Source: Peromyscus leucopus
Taxonomy: Eukaryota > Chordata > Mammalia > Rodentia > Cricetidae
Direction: 5' to 3'
DNA: 64,000 nt
NCBI RefSeq assembly: GCF_004664715.2
Contig: NC_051071.1
Location: 3,187,501 to 3,251,500, forward strand
Shown here: positions 12,201-22,157 of the stretch, piece after piece
Position numbering within the stretch: the first letter of the stretch is position 1
Layout: every line of letters begins with the position of its first letter
Notes under the pieces: generated by a model
Databases searched by the model: none
The model's input: the letters and a program-made list of their open reading frames with translations, nothing else
What the model was told of the DNA's origin: nothing
Position numbers and translations under genes: made by a program

Positions 12201-15200
12201 GTTGAAGACTAAATAGTTATAATTATAATTTTCCTTGATTGTGATAAAAGATAAATATAAAACCTTAGACTCACAAATATAGAATAGATAAAATATTTTC
12301 TTTAATTTTGCCAAATACAAATAGACTAGATAGTGTAACTGTAATTCTTACTTGTTTGTTATATATAATCATCCTACTACATTAAAGCTAACACCTTCCT
12401 TTTTGATTAGATAGAAAAGGAGAAATGCTGGGGGATGTCTTTCTATATGCTGTGAATATATGATGTTCCCATTGGTTAATAAATAAGCTGATTTGGCCTA
12501 TGACAAGGCAGCTTAGAGACAGGCAGGAAATCTGAGAGAGAAAAGAAGGAGAAAGGTGGAGTCTGGGGAGAAGGTGGGGGCTGCTGCCAGGAGAAGCAAG
12601 AAGTAAAAGTACCAGTAAGCCACGAAGCCACATGGCAATGCATAGGTTAATAGAAATGGGTTAAGATCTAAGAGCTAGCTAGCAAGAAGCCTGAGCCATA
12701 GGCCATCCAGTTTGTAAATAATAAGCCTCTGTGTGTTTACTTGGGACCAAGTGGCTGCAGGACACGGGAGGGAGAGATTTGTCCTGACCACAGGGCCGGG
12801 CAAAACCAGAGAAACCCTCTGGCTACAACTGTTCACTCCAGTTATTCCCAGATGAATGTATAGCAGAAATGGGGGGTAGAGTGTCATCTCCTAGGTATCT
12901 CCATGCAACAGCACCCTGCCCTCCACCCCCAGAGTCCTAGTTGTCTCCAAGTCTCGTCCAAGGGCAGTCAAGTGTTGTCCTTAGGTTGCTCCAAATGCCA
13001 TGCCTGTTGGGTGGCCATGACTGCTCTCTTCTCTGTCTGCACTGTTCCTGTATGTAGTCTAGCATAGCATGTCCCAAGTCTCCTTGTCCTTGACCATCCA
13101 CAGTTATTTCTCCCTCTGAAGAATAAGTTCCTCAGAGCCTTACTCATGTCTGTTCCATCCCAGCATGTGGCAGAGCTAAGGGCAGCTTAGAAACATACAA
13201 CTCTTGCTGAATTAGGTTTTACAACAGTCTTTTCTCAAAATAACTTCTTCACTTCACTATGAAAATAAAATAGCAAGATCCATCTGAAAACCACAGCTAC
13301 AGACAGCTCTGCATTCATAAAAACCTAACAGATGGATACACCAACCCAGAAGAAAGGGGTATTCCAGACAGCCACCCTGGGTATAATGCAGAGGGAGGGC
13401 ACAAATCAAGGTCTAAAGCATGGTTCTTAAGCTTGGCTACACAACAAAATCACTATTCAAAAAGATAAGAGACCCACTCAAAGCAGGAACTGGGCATTTC
13501 TGAGGGACGGCATAGCAGGAGTGCGGGGTAGGTGGGGGAAGGGAGGCTGATAGAGATCCTGAATGTGCAGCTGTATTCTAGTTACCAAGTGGAGCCCCAG
13601 AAGGGCTCTGAACAGGAAGAGGAACTCAGACACTACACATGAAAGGTTCTTAATCCTCCCAACAGCTCCACAAGATAGTGCTGAAAGAATGAGAGCGAGG
13701 CCCAGAGAAGTATGGTGACTACTCATTATCAATGGTCATGAACAGTTTTACCTTTACTTTTCTTCATTTTTACTTATCTTGCTGGGTGGGGAGGAGCAGG
13801 AAAAAGCCACATGTGAGGACTAGAGGACAATTTGCAGTGGCTGGTTCTTTCCTTTCACTGTGTGGCCCCCGAGCATTGGAATCAGTTTGTCAGGCTGGGC
13901 AGCAACACCCTTATTTTCTAAGTATCTTACTGGCCCCAGTGCTAGGCAGCTAGGATGAAAAACAGATCAAGACACTATCTCATCCAAGATCACAGGACGG
14001 TAAGTCTGACAGAGGCAGGTTCAAATCCAGACCCTTAAGCTTCAGAGGTCAAGCTTTGCACTCTAGGTACCCAGGTGAAAGGCAGTGAAAGTCTCCCCAG
14101 GAATGGTGATAGAGGATGCACACTCAACACCTGTCCAGAGCTAAGGGCTCCTGATGACACTGAGACATGATGCTGTCCCACAGTCATCATTCTGGGAGGA
14201 CAGGGCCAACCGTGGGAAGACGCAGGGAGTCACCGAGAGTAAGAGTGAACTGAGCAGACTAGCTGGCGCCAGTGCATGGCACGATGGAACTGACGCGCTC
14301 AATGGGCTCTGAGTAAACCACGGAGCGTGCGTAACAAAATGGCACTCACTATTCCCATGGACCGTGGGGCTGCTTTCCCAATCCCTGCTGCCACGGTCTC
14401 TAGCTCCATGGTAGGACCAGCCCAAAGCAATTCCCTGCCTGAGCAAAATGTCACACAGCACCACTACGGAGCTACTGCACTGAGTAGGGCAGCAATGCTG
14501 GCTGTTGCCCCTGCGCAGTCCTGCTCTGGATGCCTGGGACTCTGAACGTGACCATGAACAGAGGGACACTCTATTTCAGAGGGAACAGCAGCTGCTTAGA
14601 GCCAGGCTATGATACTGGGCACTTTATGTAGAGGTGTTTGAGTCTGAGCCCAACACAGTACTTGCCACAGCAAGGCACAATAACTGTGAGACAACTCCAC
14701 CATGTCCAAATGACCTTCCTGGAGGTCAGATCAAAGGCCGCAGTCAAAGCAGGGGATGAAAATGCCTTGGTCTATTCTTGTCCAATATCCTGCCTACAGT
14801 CACAGTGAGAGCAACTACTGGTCTTGGACCCGTCCCAGCATGCAGTGCGGCTCCAGGGAAGCTCGGTGTCGGCCGCTGGGAACTTCAAGAGACACCAGGG
14901 CAGGACCCATCCTCAGTGCAGAAAAGGAAGAGGTGCTTCGACGGCTCTCACTCACAACAGCAGACCTTCTAATGTGCTAGAAATGTGTGTTCTGACCCAG
15001 CCCTAAGTCTTGTGCAACTACCACCACAGGTTTCTCTCCCACGGACAAAAGGGAGTCTCATTGGTAATAAAATAAGCAATGGAGTTCAGGCTTCCAATTA
15101 TCAACATTAAAAAGAGTATTCCCACCTGAGAGAAGTGTTTCCCACAAATGTTACACTCAAAAGGTTTCTCACCTAAAACAAAGCAAAACACAACAATTTG

Positions 15201-18200
15201 TCATCAGTACAAGAATTTTCACATTTATTTTTGTTAAAATATTTGATCCCCTGCATCTTTCCTTTCCAAGCTGCCCATTCCATTCTTCTGTGTTTTGTTT
15301 TGGAACCAAGTCTCCCTCTGCAGCCCAGGCTGACCTGAAACTCTCAACTATTCCTGCTTCAGCCTCCTGAATGCTGGAATAGCATATGAGAGGCACCACA
15401 CCAGCCCATGACAGTCTTTATCCCCAAGTGGGCACAGGGCATCTACTTCCAAATACTTATCTCTTACCCCAGGACTCTCCAGAAAGATGATAAAATCAAA
15501 TCTATTTACCTTCATCTAAAAGTCAAACTGTTCTCCAAATACAAACCTATGGTGAAATAAAAAGACCGCCTAGTTTTTCTTCAGCACAAAACCAAATGGG
15601 ACATTTCTCTACTTGACCTCTGACTCCAAACAGAGTGGACAGTCTCTTCACACCATGGGGGCTGTGGACCCTGGGGCCCACATGGGTGAGGCACAGGTGG
15701 CCTGAGGAGCAGCCCTCTGCACTGGCTCCCTGCCTTAGCTGAGCCTGGGCCTTCACAGCACAGAGAGGTGTGGTCTGCGGTCTTCTCCACGGAGCACAGT
15801 AACTAAAGCGCTGCAGTCTGGGGCAGAATAGACTGGAGCCAGAGCTGTCCTGCATGGAGGTCTGCTGGAAGGTATACTTTAAGGTGCTGGCTTTAGTCTG
15901 CATGGGCCTTTGAAACCCCCAAGAAATGCCACTTCCCCACTCCCCTCAATTCAAGTGGTTACATTAAGACGCTCTTAAAAGTAACACCACTGTTCTTCTA
16001 CACACAGGGCCTGTGGCCTTGGCAATTCCAGCTGCAGCTTTCTGGGTCTGCACTAAGCTAGTCTTCAGCCCTGGATGACTGTCACCATGTAAACCTGTGT
16101 TTTGCCTTCTTTCTGTAACAGATGGTGGTAAGTTCAGCCCCCAAAAGAGAGATGAGCTGTTTTTATTTTTTAAAAAAGATAGATAACTCATGGATCATAA
16201 AAGACCAAGGTTTTAACAATCATACTCCAATAGGTCTTGGAAGCTCTTTTCACTGTTAAAATTAGAGGCTTTACAGAGCTTTTGGTCCTATGGGCTGTGA
16301 TATCAACATATACACATAAGAAATAAAACAGAAGGCATTCTGAAGACAGAGAAACACAAGTTTCACTGGCTACCAGTAGGACATCATCACACACCATGTG
16401 GCCTTCGGCAGCTTCCACAGCACACCTCGAGGAAGGAAGTAGCATCTGCACCATTCTGAAACAGCTCTGGCCTCATAGATCCCTGGCATCCGGGTCACGC
16501 TCTGCTACCACCTCAATGCAGCACTTATGTCCAAGGAAGTGTCTCTGCCCTATGACTATCTATCATTCACAGATGTTCTCCAGAATTAGCAATTTAATTT
16601 TTCTCCTTAAAGCTCTAACAGTTAAGTTTTTAAAAGAAAAATGAAATAAAACCGATAGCATTCCTCAGGCTGTAGAAAATTAAGCTAACAAAATGATTTA
16701 AGTCAAGTTGTTTTCATAGCAAGACTGAGAGTTGTCTTTACCTGGTCTCATTTTGAACCACTAGTAATGAAATAATGACAGTCTTTACATTTTAATACAC
16801 TAACATCTATAAAGGACTTTTACAAATAGTGAAGGTGTCTCCACTGATGCATTGAAGTGGAAATCACCTGAGCAAACCAGAAGTCCGAAGTGCCAAGAGA
16901 AGAGCATGCCAAGGAAGACGGCCGGCAGCATGCCAACAGGGCAATCTGGAAGCATGCTGCTGTGTGTCACTGCTCATGGCTATGCCTTATTTTGGGGGAT
17001 GGAGGGAGGTGGTTCGAGATAGGGTCGCACTCTGTAGCTCTAGCTTTCCTGGAACTATGTAGACCAGGCTGGCCCCAAACTCACAACAGATCTGCCTGCC
17101 TCTGCCTCCTGAGTGCTGGGATTAAAGGTGTGCACCATTACACTCAGCTCACGGTTATACCTTAACTGTTACTAACTCATGATGCACTAATAATTCTATC
17201 ACAGTTAACCAGGGGAGAGAGAGGTACAAGTATTACACAGTGTATTATACAGATGTGTATAATAACTTTAGAAATTTTTGGGAAGGCAATGCTATGAATT
17301 AAGATAATAAACCATTAGAAGTTCAATGTCTAAGGTGGAAGAATTTTCATTTGAAATTATCAGATGCAGAGTGGGGCTGGTGGGGGACACAGCTCAGTGG
17401 TAGAGCAGTTGTCCAGCATGTGCAAGGTCAATCCTTGTACCACTAAAACAAAAACAAACAAACAAACAAACAAAATCAAATTGTTAAAGTTGATTCTTAT
17501 TTAAGAGTTTACCTCCTGCCTCCAAAACCCTAACTTTTCAAATTAAAATTACTTCTGAGAGAAGTTTAAGAATGATTCAGTACAATTTGTTACAGTTCAC
17601 TATCAGTCTACATTCCACTGAGAAAATAAGCAGAAAACCCTAGAGACAACTAAACACCGTGTGTCTGAGTTAGCGTTGGAAATGTGAGTGCGTCAGAGCA
17701 CCTGACTGTTGAGCTAGACAGTCGGAACTGCTCATGAAAGGATGCTATCTCTTCACAGCAGCTTGACGACACCTGCACAGAACATACACACAGATCACCA
17801 AGAAGCGCAGCGGAGGGCAGCTAGCACCCCGTTACAAACATCAGTGGCTCCACTGAGGAGTCAAGTGTCTTACAGACAAGGCCAGCAGGGGGTGGGGCAG
17901 CGCAGCTTCCTTCTCCTGCCTGGGTTCAGGGCAGTGTACCTGTATGGGACCGTTTGTGCAGCTCCAGATTGCTCGGGTGTTTAAAAGGCTTCCCACACAA
18001 TTCACATGCGTACTGCTTCTGGGACTGGAGGCCCTGGGACGGGTCTTCCCATGTGGCCGGGGCTCCCGGAATCTCCACCTCGTGGCTGCTCTCTGGGCCC
18101 AGTTCTTCCCTCCCCTTTTCTGCAGGAGTCGGGCTTCTGGCTCTCTCGGCCCCATCTTCCTTAGCAGCATTTTCCTCCCTCCTGACCAAGCTAGTATCTG

Positions 18201-21200
18201 GTTCGGGATGTGAAGTGCGCTCAGCCGACTGCTGTGACTTGAGGAAGTTTAGTTTCTTCAGGTGCATGGCCTTCTTCAGCCTCATCTGCTTGGCAGGTGG
18301 CTGAGAAAGGGGGTCTGCCTCCGACTCCATGCCAGAGTTCCTGAGGGGTGGAGCCAGGAAGGTGGAAGGCAATTGCTCTGAAGACTCCAGGACACCTGCA
18401 CGGCCCTCCACGGAAGGCTGTGAGTCTGTTGCAGCAACATCTGTGGGGGTCCCCAGAGTGAGTGGCTCTTCTGTGGCAGGCACCCGGCTGGGGCAGGCGG
18501 TCTGCTTGTAGTACTGCTTGCTGTACAAAGTTCTGAGTTTGTAATAGTAGTTGGGCTGTTTGCAGGGCAGCTCTGGGCAGCTGCCACCTGCGGCATCCGG
18601 GGCTGGTTTGGAGACTTCTCCTGTGGGACCACTGAAACCTGCTGGTGGAGCATGAGGACTCAGTTCGGGCAGAACTTTAGCAGGCGGGCCTTCCGCAGGG
18701 CACTCCTGCAGTGGGTGGGGAGGGCAGTGCTCACTTACCGCACAGGGGCCATCCAGAGTCACACTCTGCAGGGAGAAGGCACCAGCACAGGACAAGCCTG
18801 GCAGCTGTGCTGCAGAGGCCGACTTCAGAAACGTGTGGCACAGATTCAGAACGTTCTGTACTTGCAAACACTGCGCTGTGTCCAGCATCACTTGAATGTT
18901 GTCCTGATTGAGGTCAAGGTGCGACGTGTACATGAAGTCCAGGATCTGCCCTATGCCACTCACGTTTTTAACATCCAGGTGAAAAACGTCATTCTTCTGG
19001 CTGGAAGAATTCTGAAAAAGGCTCCTGACAAAAGAAAGAAGGTCAGTTATTTTCACATTCTGCTAACATTTTCTTTTAAAGTTCATACATATACAAAATA
19101 TCTATGAATGCTAAGATGTTGTCACAATATTTTTTTTTCTTTGTTGTTTTGTTTTTAGAGACAGGGTTTCTCTGTGTAGACCAGGCTAGTCTTGAACTCA
19201 AAGATCTGCCTGCCTCTACCTCCTGAGTGCTGGTATTAGAGGTGTATGCCACCACCACCTGGCTATCACAAGTTTAATATTTTTATTTTTAAAGTTTTTT
19301 CACTTTTATTCCTTTTTTTTTTTTAGTTTTTTGGGTTAGTGTGTATGTTCAAGTGTATACACATGTGTGTGTATGCACATGTGGAGGCCAGAGGTCAACC
19401 TTGGATGCTGTTCCTCAGGCACCATCACTCTGTTTTAAGAGAATGGAGTCTCTAACTGGCCCAGAGCTTGCAAAGAAGGCTATGCTGGCTGTCCAGTGAA
19501 CCTCAGGGATTCACCTGTCTCTGTCTCCCTAGCTCTGAAATTATAAGAATACACCACCATGCCTGGACTTTTCATGTGGGTTCTGGGATCAAATTCAGAT
19601 CCTCATGCAAACACTCTATGGAACATGATCTACACTGCTTGAAATATAATTAACCACATGCACCAATTAGACAGAGTACAGAAAAAAAAAAAAAAAGGAC
19701 ATTACGTATTTCTGTTTTATATCTTTAGTCTGACACATACATTCCACACCATATAACATACAAATAAGCATTTATACACCTATATGCCTGAAACACTTCT
19801 AAAGATAAAGATAAAGGTAATAACCAACCCTCAGTATGTACTCACTATGTAACCTATAATTTGGCTGCTAAGGTATTTTGTTTTGGTTAGGTTTTTGCTT
19901 TGTTGAAACAGGTTCTTACTATGTAGACTAGGCTGGCCTAGAACTCAGAGACTCACCTGCCTCTACTTCCCCAGTGCTTGGTGTGCCACCATGCCCTTCT
20001 GGCTGCTAACTTTTGCAGAGACTCAATGGTCCATAAACCAACAGAAAGAAATGCACCTTGACTTAGAGAAGAAAAAGGCCCATGAGGCCCGGGCTCATGG
20101 TTCCAGCTGGGTGGAGTGCATAAGGGAGGGAATGGTGTGGACCACAACTTCAGAAGATGACTCAGGTAAACTGTCTCACAAACCCGCTGCAGACCCTTTG
20201 TCCAGTCACCTGTTTCCCCAACAGCCTTTGCTTTTTATGCTAGCTACAACAGCTGACATAGGACACCTGCAAGAGCTAAGTGTCCTGGAAGACAGAAGAC
20301 ACCCAGGATAGCAGAGCCCGGGGGTCTGGGACTCAATTACCTTCCCGAACGGAGTCCTTAGAGTGTGTCACAGTAACACAGTCCTGACAGTGCACACAAG
20401 AGCCAAGGCTTAATGCCACGATGCAGGGTTATCAGGGCAAGAGGAGGTCCCTTTCCACACACTGCTGACCCGAGCAGGTAAATGTGCACCAAAGAGGAGC
20501 ATGGTGTCTAAAGAGAGACTTGCTAACCAGAATTGACATCTAAAGAACAGGTACGAAGGTTAGTGACATGGAACACAACTGCTTGGTGTTAGTCAGTATA
20601 TATAAGTAAATCACACAAGGCCAAAATAATGGCGGGGAAAACTAAGTTGAAGCTGAACTAAGGATTTTCTTACAACGTTCAAATGAGAGACAAAAACTGA
20701 ACCGCTTTAATTTAGGGAGGAATTTAATTTAGGGAGGTAGAGAGGTAGGAAGGGGCCCACGGAGGGGGAACGCATGCAGAACTCTTTCCCTCTGCTGATT
20801 TCCCTCTCTCTCCAGACAGAAGCATCCCTGAGCCCTGGCTGGGCTGGAACTCTCTGTCCTCTTGCTATGGCCTCCATGGGCTGGGACGGCAGATGTGCAC
20901 AAGACAGCCAGTATTCTCCACTCTAATTCCTTATCGCAGCAAAATTCCTACCGCAGATTCAATTCCTCTATCAGTTTATTCAGAAAAAGTGAAAAAAAAA
21001 AAAAGAGTGAATACTGAAATTAATTCTCTTCAGTCATCCCCAATATACTCTAGAGTCTCTTCCTTTCAGGTTACTCTAAACACAAAGTGATAGTATTTAA
21101 AGAAATAAGAAAACCCATAAATTCTTATTTTGTTTAGACTCCAAAGAGAAAGACAGAAAAATCCCCGAGGAAAGTGAACTGTGGCCACAGTACTTTCCTG

Positions 21201-21379
21201 ACAGGTTCCCCAGTGTGAGGTACTCACCTGAAGTACTGGCTGAAGGCTGCCAGTACGTTCTTGTGTGCTTTGAAGCAGACTCCTCTCACCACCAGCATGC
21301 AGTCACAAAGCAGGCCTTGGATCCGCTGCTCTCGCAGTTGCTGGAGGAGGTGGCAGCTGTGAATAGCAACAGGGTCCAT
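2558..21379 (-). CDS. Zbtb49: Zbtb49: BTB/POZ and seven C2H2 zinc-finger transcription factor (7 coding exons)
   Basis: Joined coding exons, in order: 21379-21228, 19024-17940, 15172-15126, 7366-7293, 5330-5248, 5154-4993 and 3234-2558. They total 2280 nt (759 codons plus TGA) with every GT/AG junction in phase. The human protein is about 765 residues, so this is full length. The BTB/POZ dimerisation domain covers about residues 14-115 and is split between the first two coding exons. A long, poorly structured linker with a basic stretch follows. The seven C2H2 fingers lie at about 389-411, 417-439, 445-467, 473-495, 501-523, 529-551 and 557-579, joined by TGEKP-like linkers. The C-terminal tail is unstructured. 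ZBTB49 (ZNF509) is a nuclear factor reported to act with MIZ1 and p53 on the CDKN1A promoter and restrain proliferation; that role comes from the family literature, not this sequence. The gene diverges from Lyar. Confidence 0.96.
3235..4992 (-). other. Zbtb49 last intron, no element recognised
   Basis: Intron of 1758 bp with donor GTGAGT at 4992 and acceptor CAG at 3235. I see no SINE, LTR or RNA gene in it. The short open frames inside are not conserved-looking. Confidence 0.6.
4993..5154 (-). CDS. Zbtb49: Zbtb49 coding exon 6: rest of finger 4, finger 5, start of finger 6
   Basis: Acceptor TGTCTAG ends at 5155 and donor is G|GTGAGT at 4993/4992. The 162 nt encode [14 protein letters not shown] (end of finger 4), the non-canonical linker TADKV, all of finger 5 ([10 protein letters not shown]...H) and the first Cys pair of finger 6. 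Phase 1 at both ends, so the exon could be skipped without a frameshift. Confidence 0.95.
5248..5330 (-). CDS. Zbtb49: Zbtb49 coding exon 5: rest of finger 3 and start of finger 4
   Basis: 83-nt exon with acceptor CCTTGCAG (ending 5331) and donor GAG|GTATTG. It encodes [14 protein letters not shown], the linker SGEKP and the Cys pair of finger 4. The donor is weak: GTATTG instead of GTAAGT/GTGAGT. Confidence 0.93.
5578..5724 (-). repeat. B3/B2-type SINE
   Basis: Antisense B3 body: 'gtggaggtcagagacagctg' through 'gagccagctcactggcc'. It lies in a Zbtb49 intron, in sense with the gene. Confidence 0.75.
5725..7292 (-). other. Zbtb49 intron, no element recognised
   Basis: The remainder of the intron between coding exons 4 and 5. 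No gene, RNA or clear repeat is visible. Confidence 0.5.
7293..7366 (-). CDS. Zbtb49: Zbtb49 coding exon 4: rest of finger 2 and start of finger 3
   Basis: 74-nt exon between acceptor TCTTGTAG and donor AGAG|GTCAGT. It encodes [11 protein letters not shown], the linker SGEKP and YICEICGK plus two bases of the next Arg codon. Starts in phase 0. It is too short to stand out as a long reading frame and was found by finger continuity. Confidence 0.95.
7367..8961 (-). other. Zbtb49 intron segment, no element recognised
   Basis: The 5'-ward intron runs from 7367 to 15125. This part shows a short poly-C run (about 7506-7516, just outside) and otherwise no recognisable repeat or gene. Confidence 0.5.
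8962..9100 (+). repeat. Old B1/PB1 SINE
   Basis: B1 core ('cacgcctgtaattccagcac') followed by 'tgtctcaaaaaaacc' and an A-rich tail to about 9127. Diverged. Confidence 0.75.
9606..9762 (-). repeat. B1 SINE
   Basis: Antisense B1: 'ctatgtagaccaggctgtcc', 'cctgcctcctgagtgctgggat' type core and a GGCC end at 9762. Confidence 0.85.
9913..10083 (+). repeat. B3-type SINE
   Basis: Pol III-type head 'gaggtggctcagcagctaaa' followed by the 'cccaggacccacattcatgg' body and an ataaata-rich tail. Confidence 0.8.
10084..10655. other. Intronic DNA, no element recognised
   Basis: Between the B3 element and the decayed ERV. Nothing supportable is seen. Confidence 0.45.
10740..11045 (+). pseudogene. Retroviral integrase C-terminal domain remnant
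   Basis: Reading through 10,751-11,044 gives an AERH motif, then a [20 protein letters not shown] block and [12 protein letters not shown]. The W-x-R-G-x-x-x-V-S-T...LWI pattern is typical of the integrase C-terminal SH3-like domain of class II retroviruses. The upstream catalytic core is absent and stops lie on both sides, so this is a broken relic without function. Confidence 0.65.
11575..11743 (+). repeat. B1 SINE inserted in the ERV
   Basis: 'ggcgcacgcctttaatccca' core, then 'acagagaaaccctgtctcaa' and a tail of CAAA units. It interrupts the internal ERV sequence. Confidence 0.85.
12413..12425 (+). other. Retroviral polypurine tract
   Basis: AGAAAAGGAGAAA lies directly before the TG start of the LTR at 12,426. 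This is the expected plus-strand primer position. Confidence 0.7.
12426..12827 (+). mobile_element. 3' LTR of the decayed ERV (402 bp)
   Basis: Starts TGCTGGGGGATG right after a polypurine tract. It contains AATAAGCCTCTGTGTGTTT (poly(A)-signal/R region) and GAGAGATTTGTCCTGACC. It ends CTACA, the same terminus as the LTRs at 35,326 and 42,649 on the opposite strand. Its 3' half is clearly homologous to the LTR at 42,649-43,011. Confidence 0.8.
12828..13741. other. Zbtb49 intron, no element recognised
   Basis: Nothing supportable beyond short unconserved frames. Confidence 0.45.
13742..13936 (-). repeat. B3-type SINE, diverged
   Basis: Antisense body with 'cacatgtgaggactagagga' and a 'cttactggcccc' end. 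Old copy. Confidence 0.6.
13937..15125. other. Zbtb49 intron, no element recognised
   Basis: Low repeat content. Open frames on both strands at 14,141-14,569 have no family signature. Confidence 0.45.
15126..15172 (-). CDS. Zbtb49: Zbtb49 coding exon 3: 47-nt micro-exon of finger 2
   Basis: Acceptor TGTTTTAG ends at 15,173 and donor TCTCAG|GTGGGA is at 15,126/15,125. It encodes [16 protein letters not shown], with Gly split across the junction with the BTB-linker exon. It joins finger 1 to finger 2 and keeps the frame with the 7366-7293 exon. Confidence 0.95.
15296..15407 (-). repeat. Old B1-family SINE
   Basis: 'cagcccaggctgacctgaaa', 'cctcctgaatgctggaat' and 'gcaccacaccagccc' in order: a diverged antisense B1/PB1. 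Confidence 0.65.
15408..16991. other. Zbtb49 intron between coding exons 2 and 3, no element recognised
   Basis: No gene, RNA or clear repeat is visible. Confidence 0.45.
16992..17149 (-). repeat. B1 SINE
   Basis: 'ctatgtagaccaggctggcc' and 'gagtgctgggattaaaggtg', ending 'cactcagct'. Confidence 0.85.
17372..17475 (+). repeat. ID-family SINE
   Basis: 'cagctcagtggtagagcag' with 'gcatgtgcaaggtcaatcc' and an A-rich (caaa)n tail: the tRNA/BC1-related ID core. Confidence 0.8.
17476..17939. other. Intron, no element recognised
   Basis: Nothing supportable between the ID element and the donor of the large Zbtb49 exon. Confidence 0.45.
17940..19024 (-). CDS. Zbtb49: Zbtb49 coding exon 2: most of BTB domain, linker, finger 1
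   Basis: 1085-nt exon with acceptor TTTTGTCAG ending at 19,025 and donor ACAG|GTACAC. It starts inside the BTB fold ([18 protein letters not shown]). It then has [19 protein letters not shown] and the helix [18 protein letters not shown]. An acidic/Ser/Pro-rich linker follows, with [19 protein letters not shown] and the basic stretch [17 protein letters not shown]. It ends with finger 1 ([10 protein letters not shown]...HKRSH). The linker is the most diverged part compared with the human protein. Confidence 0.96.
19129..19264 (-). repeat. B1 SINE
   Basis: 'agagacagggtttctctgtg' and 'gtagaccaggctagtcttga', ending 'ccaccacctggct', with poly-T at its left end. It lies 105 bp from the Zbtb49 exon 2 acceptor. 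Confidence 0.85.
19319..19635 (-). repeat. B4-type composite SINE
   Basis: 'tgtggaggccagaggtcaac' with a B1-derived middle ('gcacatg...cctgtctctgtctccctag') and an ID/B2-like end ('gggatcaaattcagatcctc'). Similar layouts recur at 23,526, 50,200, 53,990 and 61,835. Confidence 0.65.
19881..19998 (-). repeat. B1 SINE, partial
   Basis: 'actatgtagactaggctggc' and 'cctgcctctacttccccagt', ending 'ccaccatgccctt'. Confidence 0.75.
19999..21227. other. Zbtb49 intron near the BTB exon, no element recognised
   Basis: The intron between the two BTB-coding exons runs from 19,025 to 21,227. This part has only poly-A runs. Confidence 0.45.
21228..21379 (-). CDS. Zbtb49: Zbtb49 first coding exon: start of BTB/POZ domain
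   Basis: ATG at 21,379-21,377, donor TTCAG|GTGAGT at 21,228. The 152 nt encode [20 protein letters not shown] and on through [10 protein letters not shown] and [15 protein letters not shown]. The L-C-D-x-x-L-x-V and F-x-A-H-x-x-V-L-A pattern is diagnostic of BTB/POZ. The start is chosen because it matches the known ZBTB49 N-terminus and has +4 G; the -3 base is A/G-poor (AGTATGG). Confidence 0.96.
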
Positions 21380-21394
21380 ACTAGACCATGAGAC
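21380..21394 (-). other. Zbtb49: Zbtb49 5' UTR part of the first coding exon
   Basis: Acceptor TCTGCTGTAG ends at 21,395, leaving only 15 nt of leader before the ATG in this exon. Those 15 nt contain the two-codon uORF described separately. Confidence 0.8.
21381..21389 (-). promoter_or_regulatory. Minimal upstream ORF (ATG GTC TAG)
   Basis: On the minus strand the exon reads GTCTC-ATG-GTC-TAG-T-ATG-GAC. The two-codon uORF (Met-Val-stop) ends one nucleotide before the Zbtb49 start codon. The uATG has +4 G. Such a short uORF could act as a start-stop-like element reducing main-ORF translation; that effect is inferred. Confidence 0.7.
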
Positions 21395-21806
21395 CTACAG
21401 CAGAGAATGTAGGTAAGAGCCTCTCAAGAACACCATTGGGACAAAAGGGGTCCCAAAAGCACAAACTGCTCTTGGCTTTCATCGTGGCGCATCAAAGTCA
21501 CAGCTTAAAGCACACACCTACCCACTGAACTTCAGCACCTAGCTCAGAGCTGTTCAGCCCACCTCTCTGCAATATGGAAATGTCTGTCTCCTCTTACTGA
21601 TCCATTATGGAAGCCATTAGCTATGTGAAACCCAAAGCACATGAGTCTGCTAACCTAGAAGGCGGCTGTGATAAGAGTGTATGCATTTCTTTTATGGCCA
21701 GCTATGAATATGCCAAATTAAAAATAAAAAAATACATAGACACAAACAAGAATAAAGGGGGAAAAAGCCAACCAGCTAAGATCAAACCCATACTTATTAA
21801 ACACTT

Positions 21807-22157
21807 TGTGATACTTAATCTTGACCTTCAACTTGATGGGACTGAGAATCTTGGAGATGCAGCCCTGTTGGTGTCTAGGGCACTTCCAGAAAGGCTTAAA
21901 TAAGCAGAGAAGACCCATCCTGAATGTGGGTGACACCAACCTATAGGCTGGGGTCCCAGGCTGAATAAAAGAGAGAAAGCAGCCAAGCAGTAGCATGCAT
22001 CTCCCTGCTCCCTGACTACAGAGGTAATGTGACCAACTGCTTCTCGCTCCTGCCACCAAGCCTTCCCTCCATGACGGACTGCATCCTCAGACTATGAGCC
22101 AAAATAAACCCTTCCTTAAGTGGCTAGTGTCAGCTATTTTGTTATAGCAACAATACA
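21807..22157 (+). mobile_element. ERVL-MaLR-type LTR
   Basis: Begins TGTGATACTTAATC and has GATGGACTGCATCCTCA-like and 'gagccaaaataaaccctt' (AATAAA) segments. It ends with 'ttgttatagcaacaatacac'. This is the layout of MaLR LTRs, with the poly(A) signal about 80 bp before a C/A-rich 3' end. Confidence 0.6.

Larger units (their letters stand above)
10660..12827 (+). mobile_element. Decayed ERVK-type provirus, 3' part (integrase tail to 3' LTR)
   Basis: The order is as in a retrovirus 3' half: a pol/integrase C-terminal remnant (10,740-11,045), about 1.4 kb of A/T-rich non-coding DNA, a polypurine tract directly abutting an LTR, and the LTR itself. The 5' LTR, gag and most of pol are missing. 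No env frame is recognisable. A B1 has inserted at 11,575-11,743. It is antisense to Zbtb49, as is usual for ERVs kept in introns. The structure resembles class II rodent elements (MYSERV/mysTR-like), but the family name is inference. Confidence 0.7.

Noticed and set aside
18652..19107. 151-codon plus-strand frame over the Zbtb49 BTB exon
   Set aside because: Shadow of the real minus-strand coding exon, which joins in phase and encodes a recognisable BTB domain.
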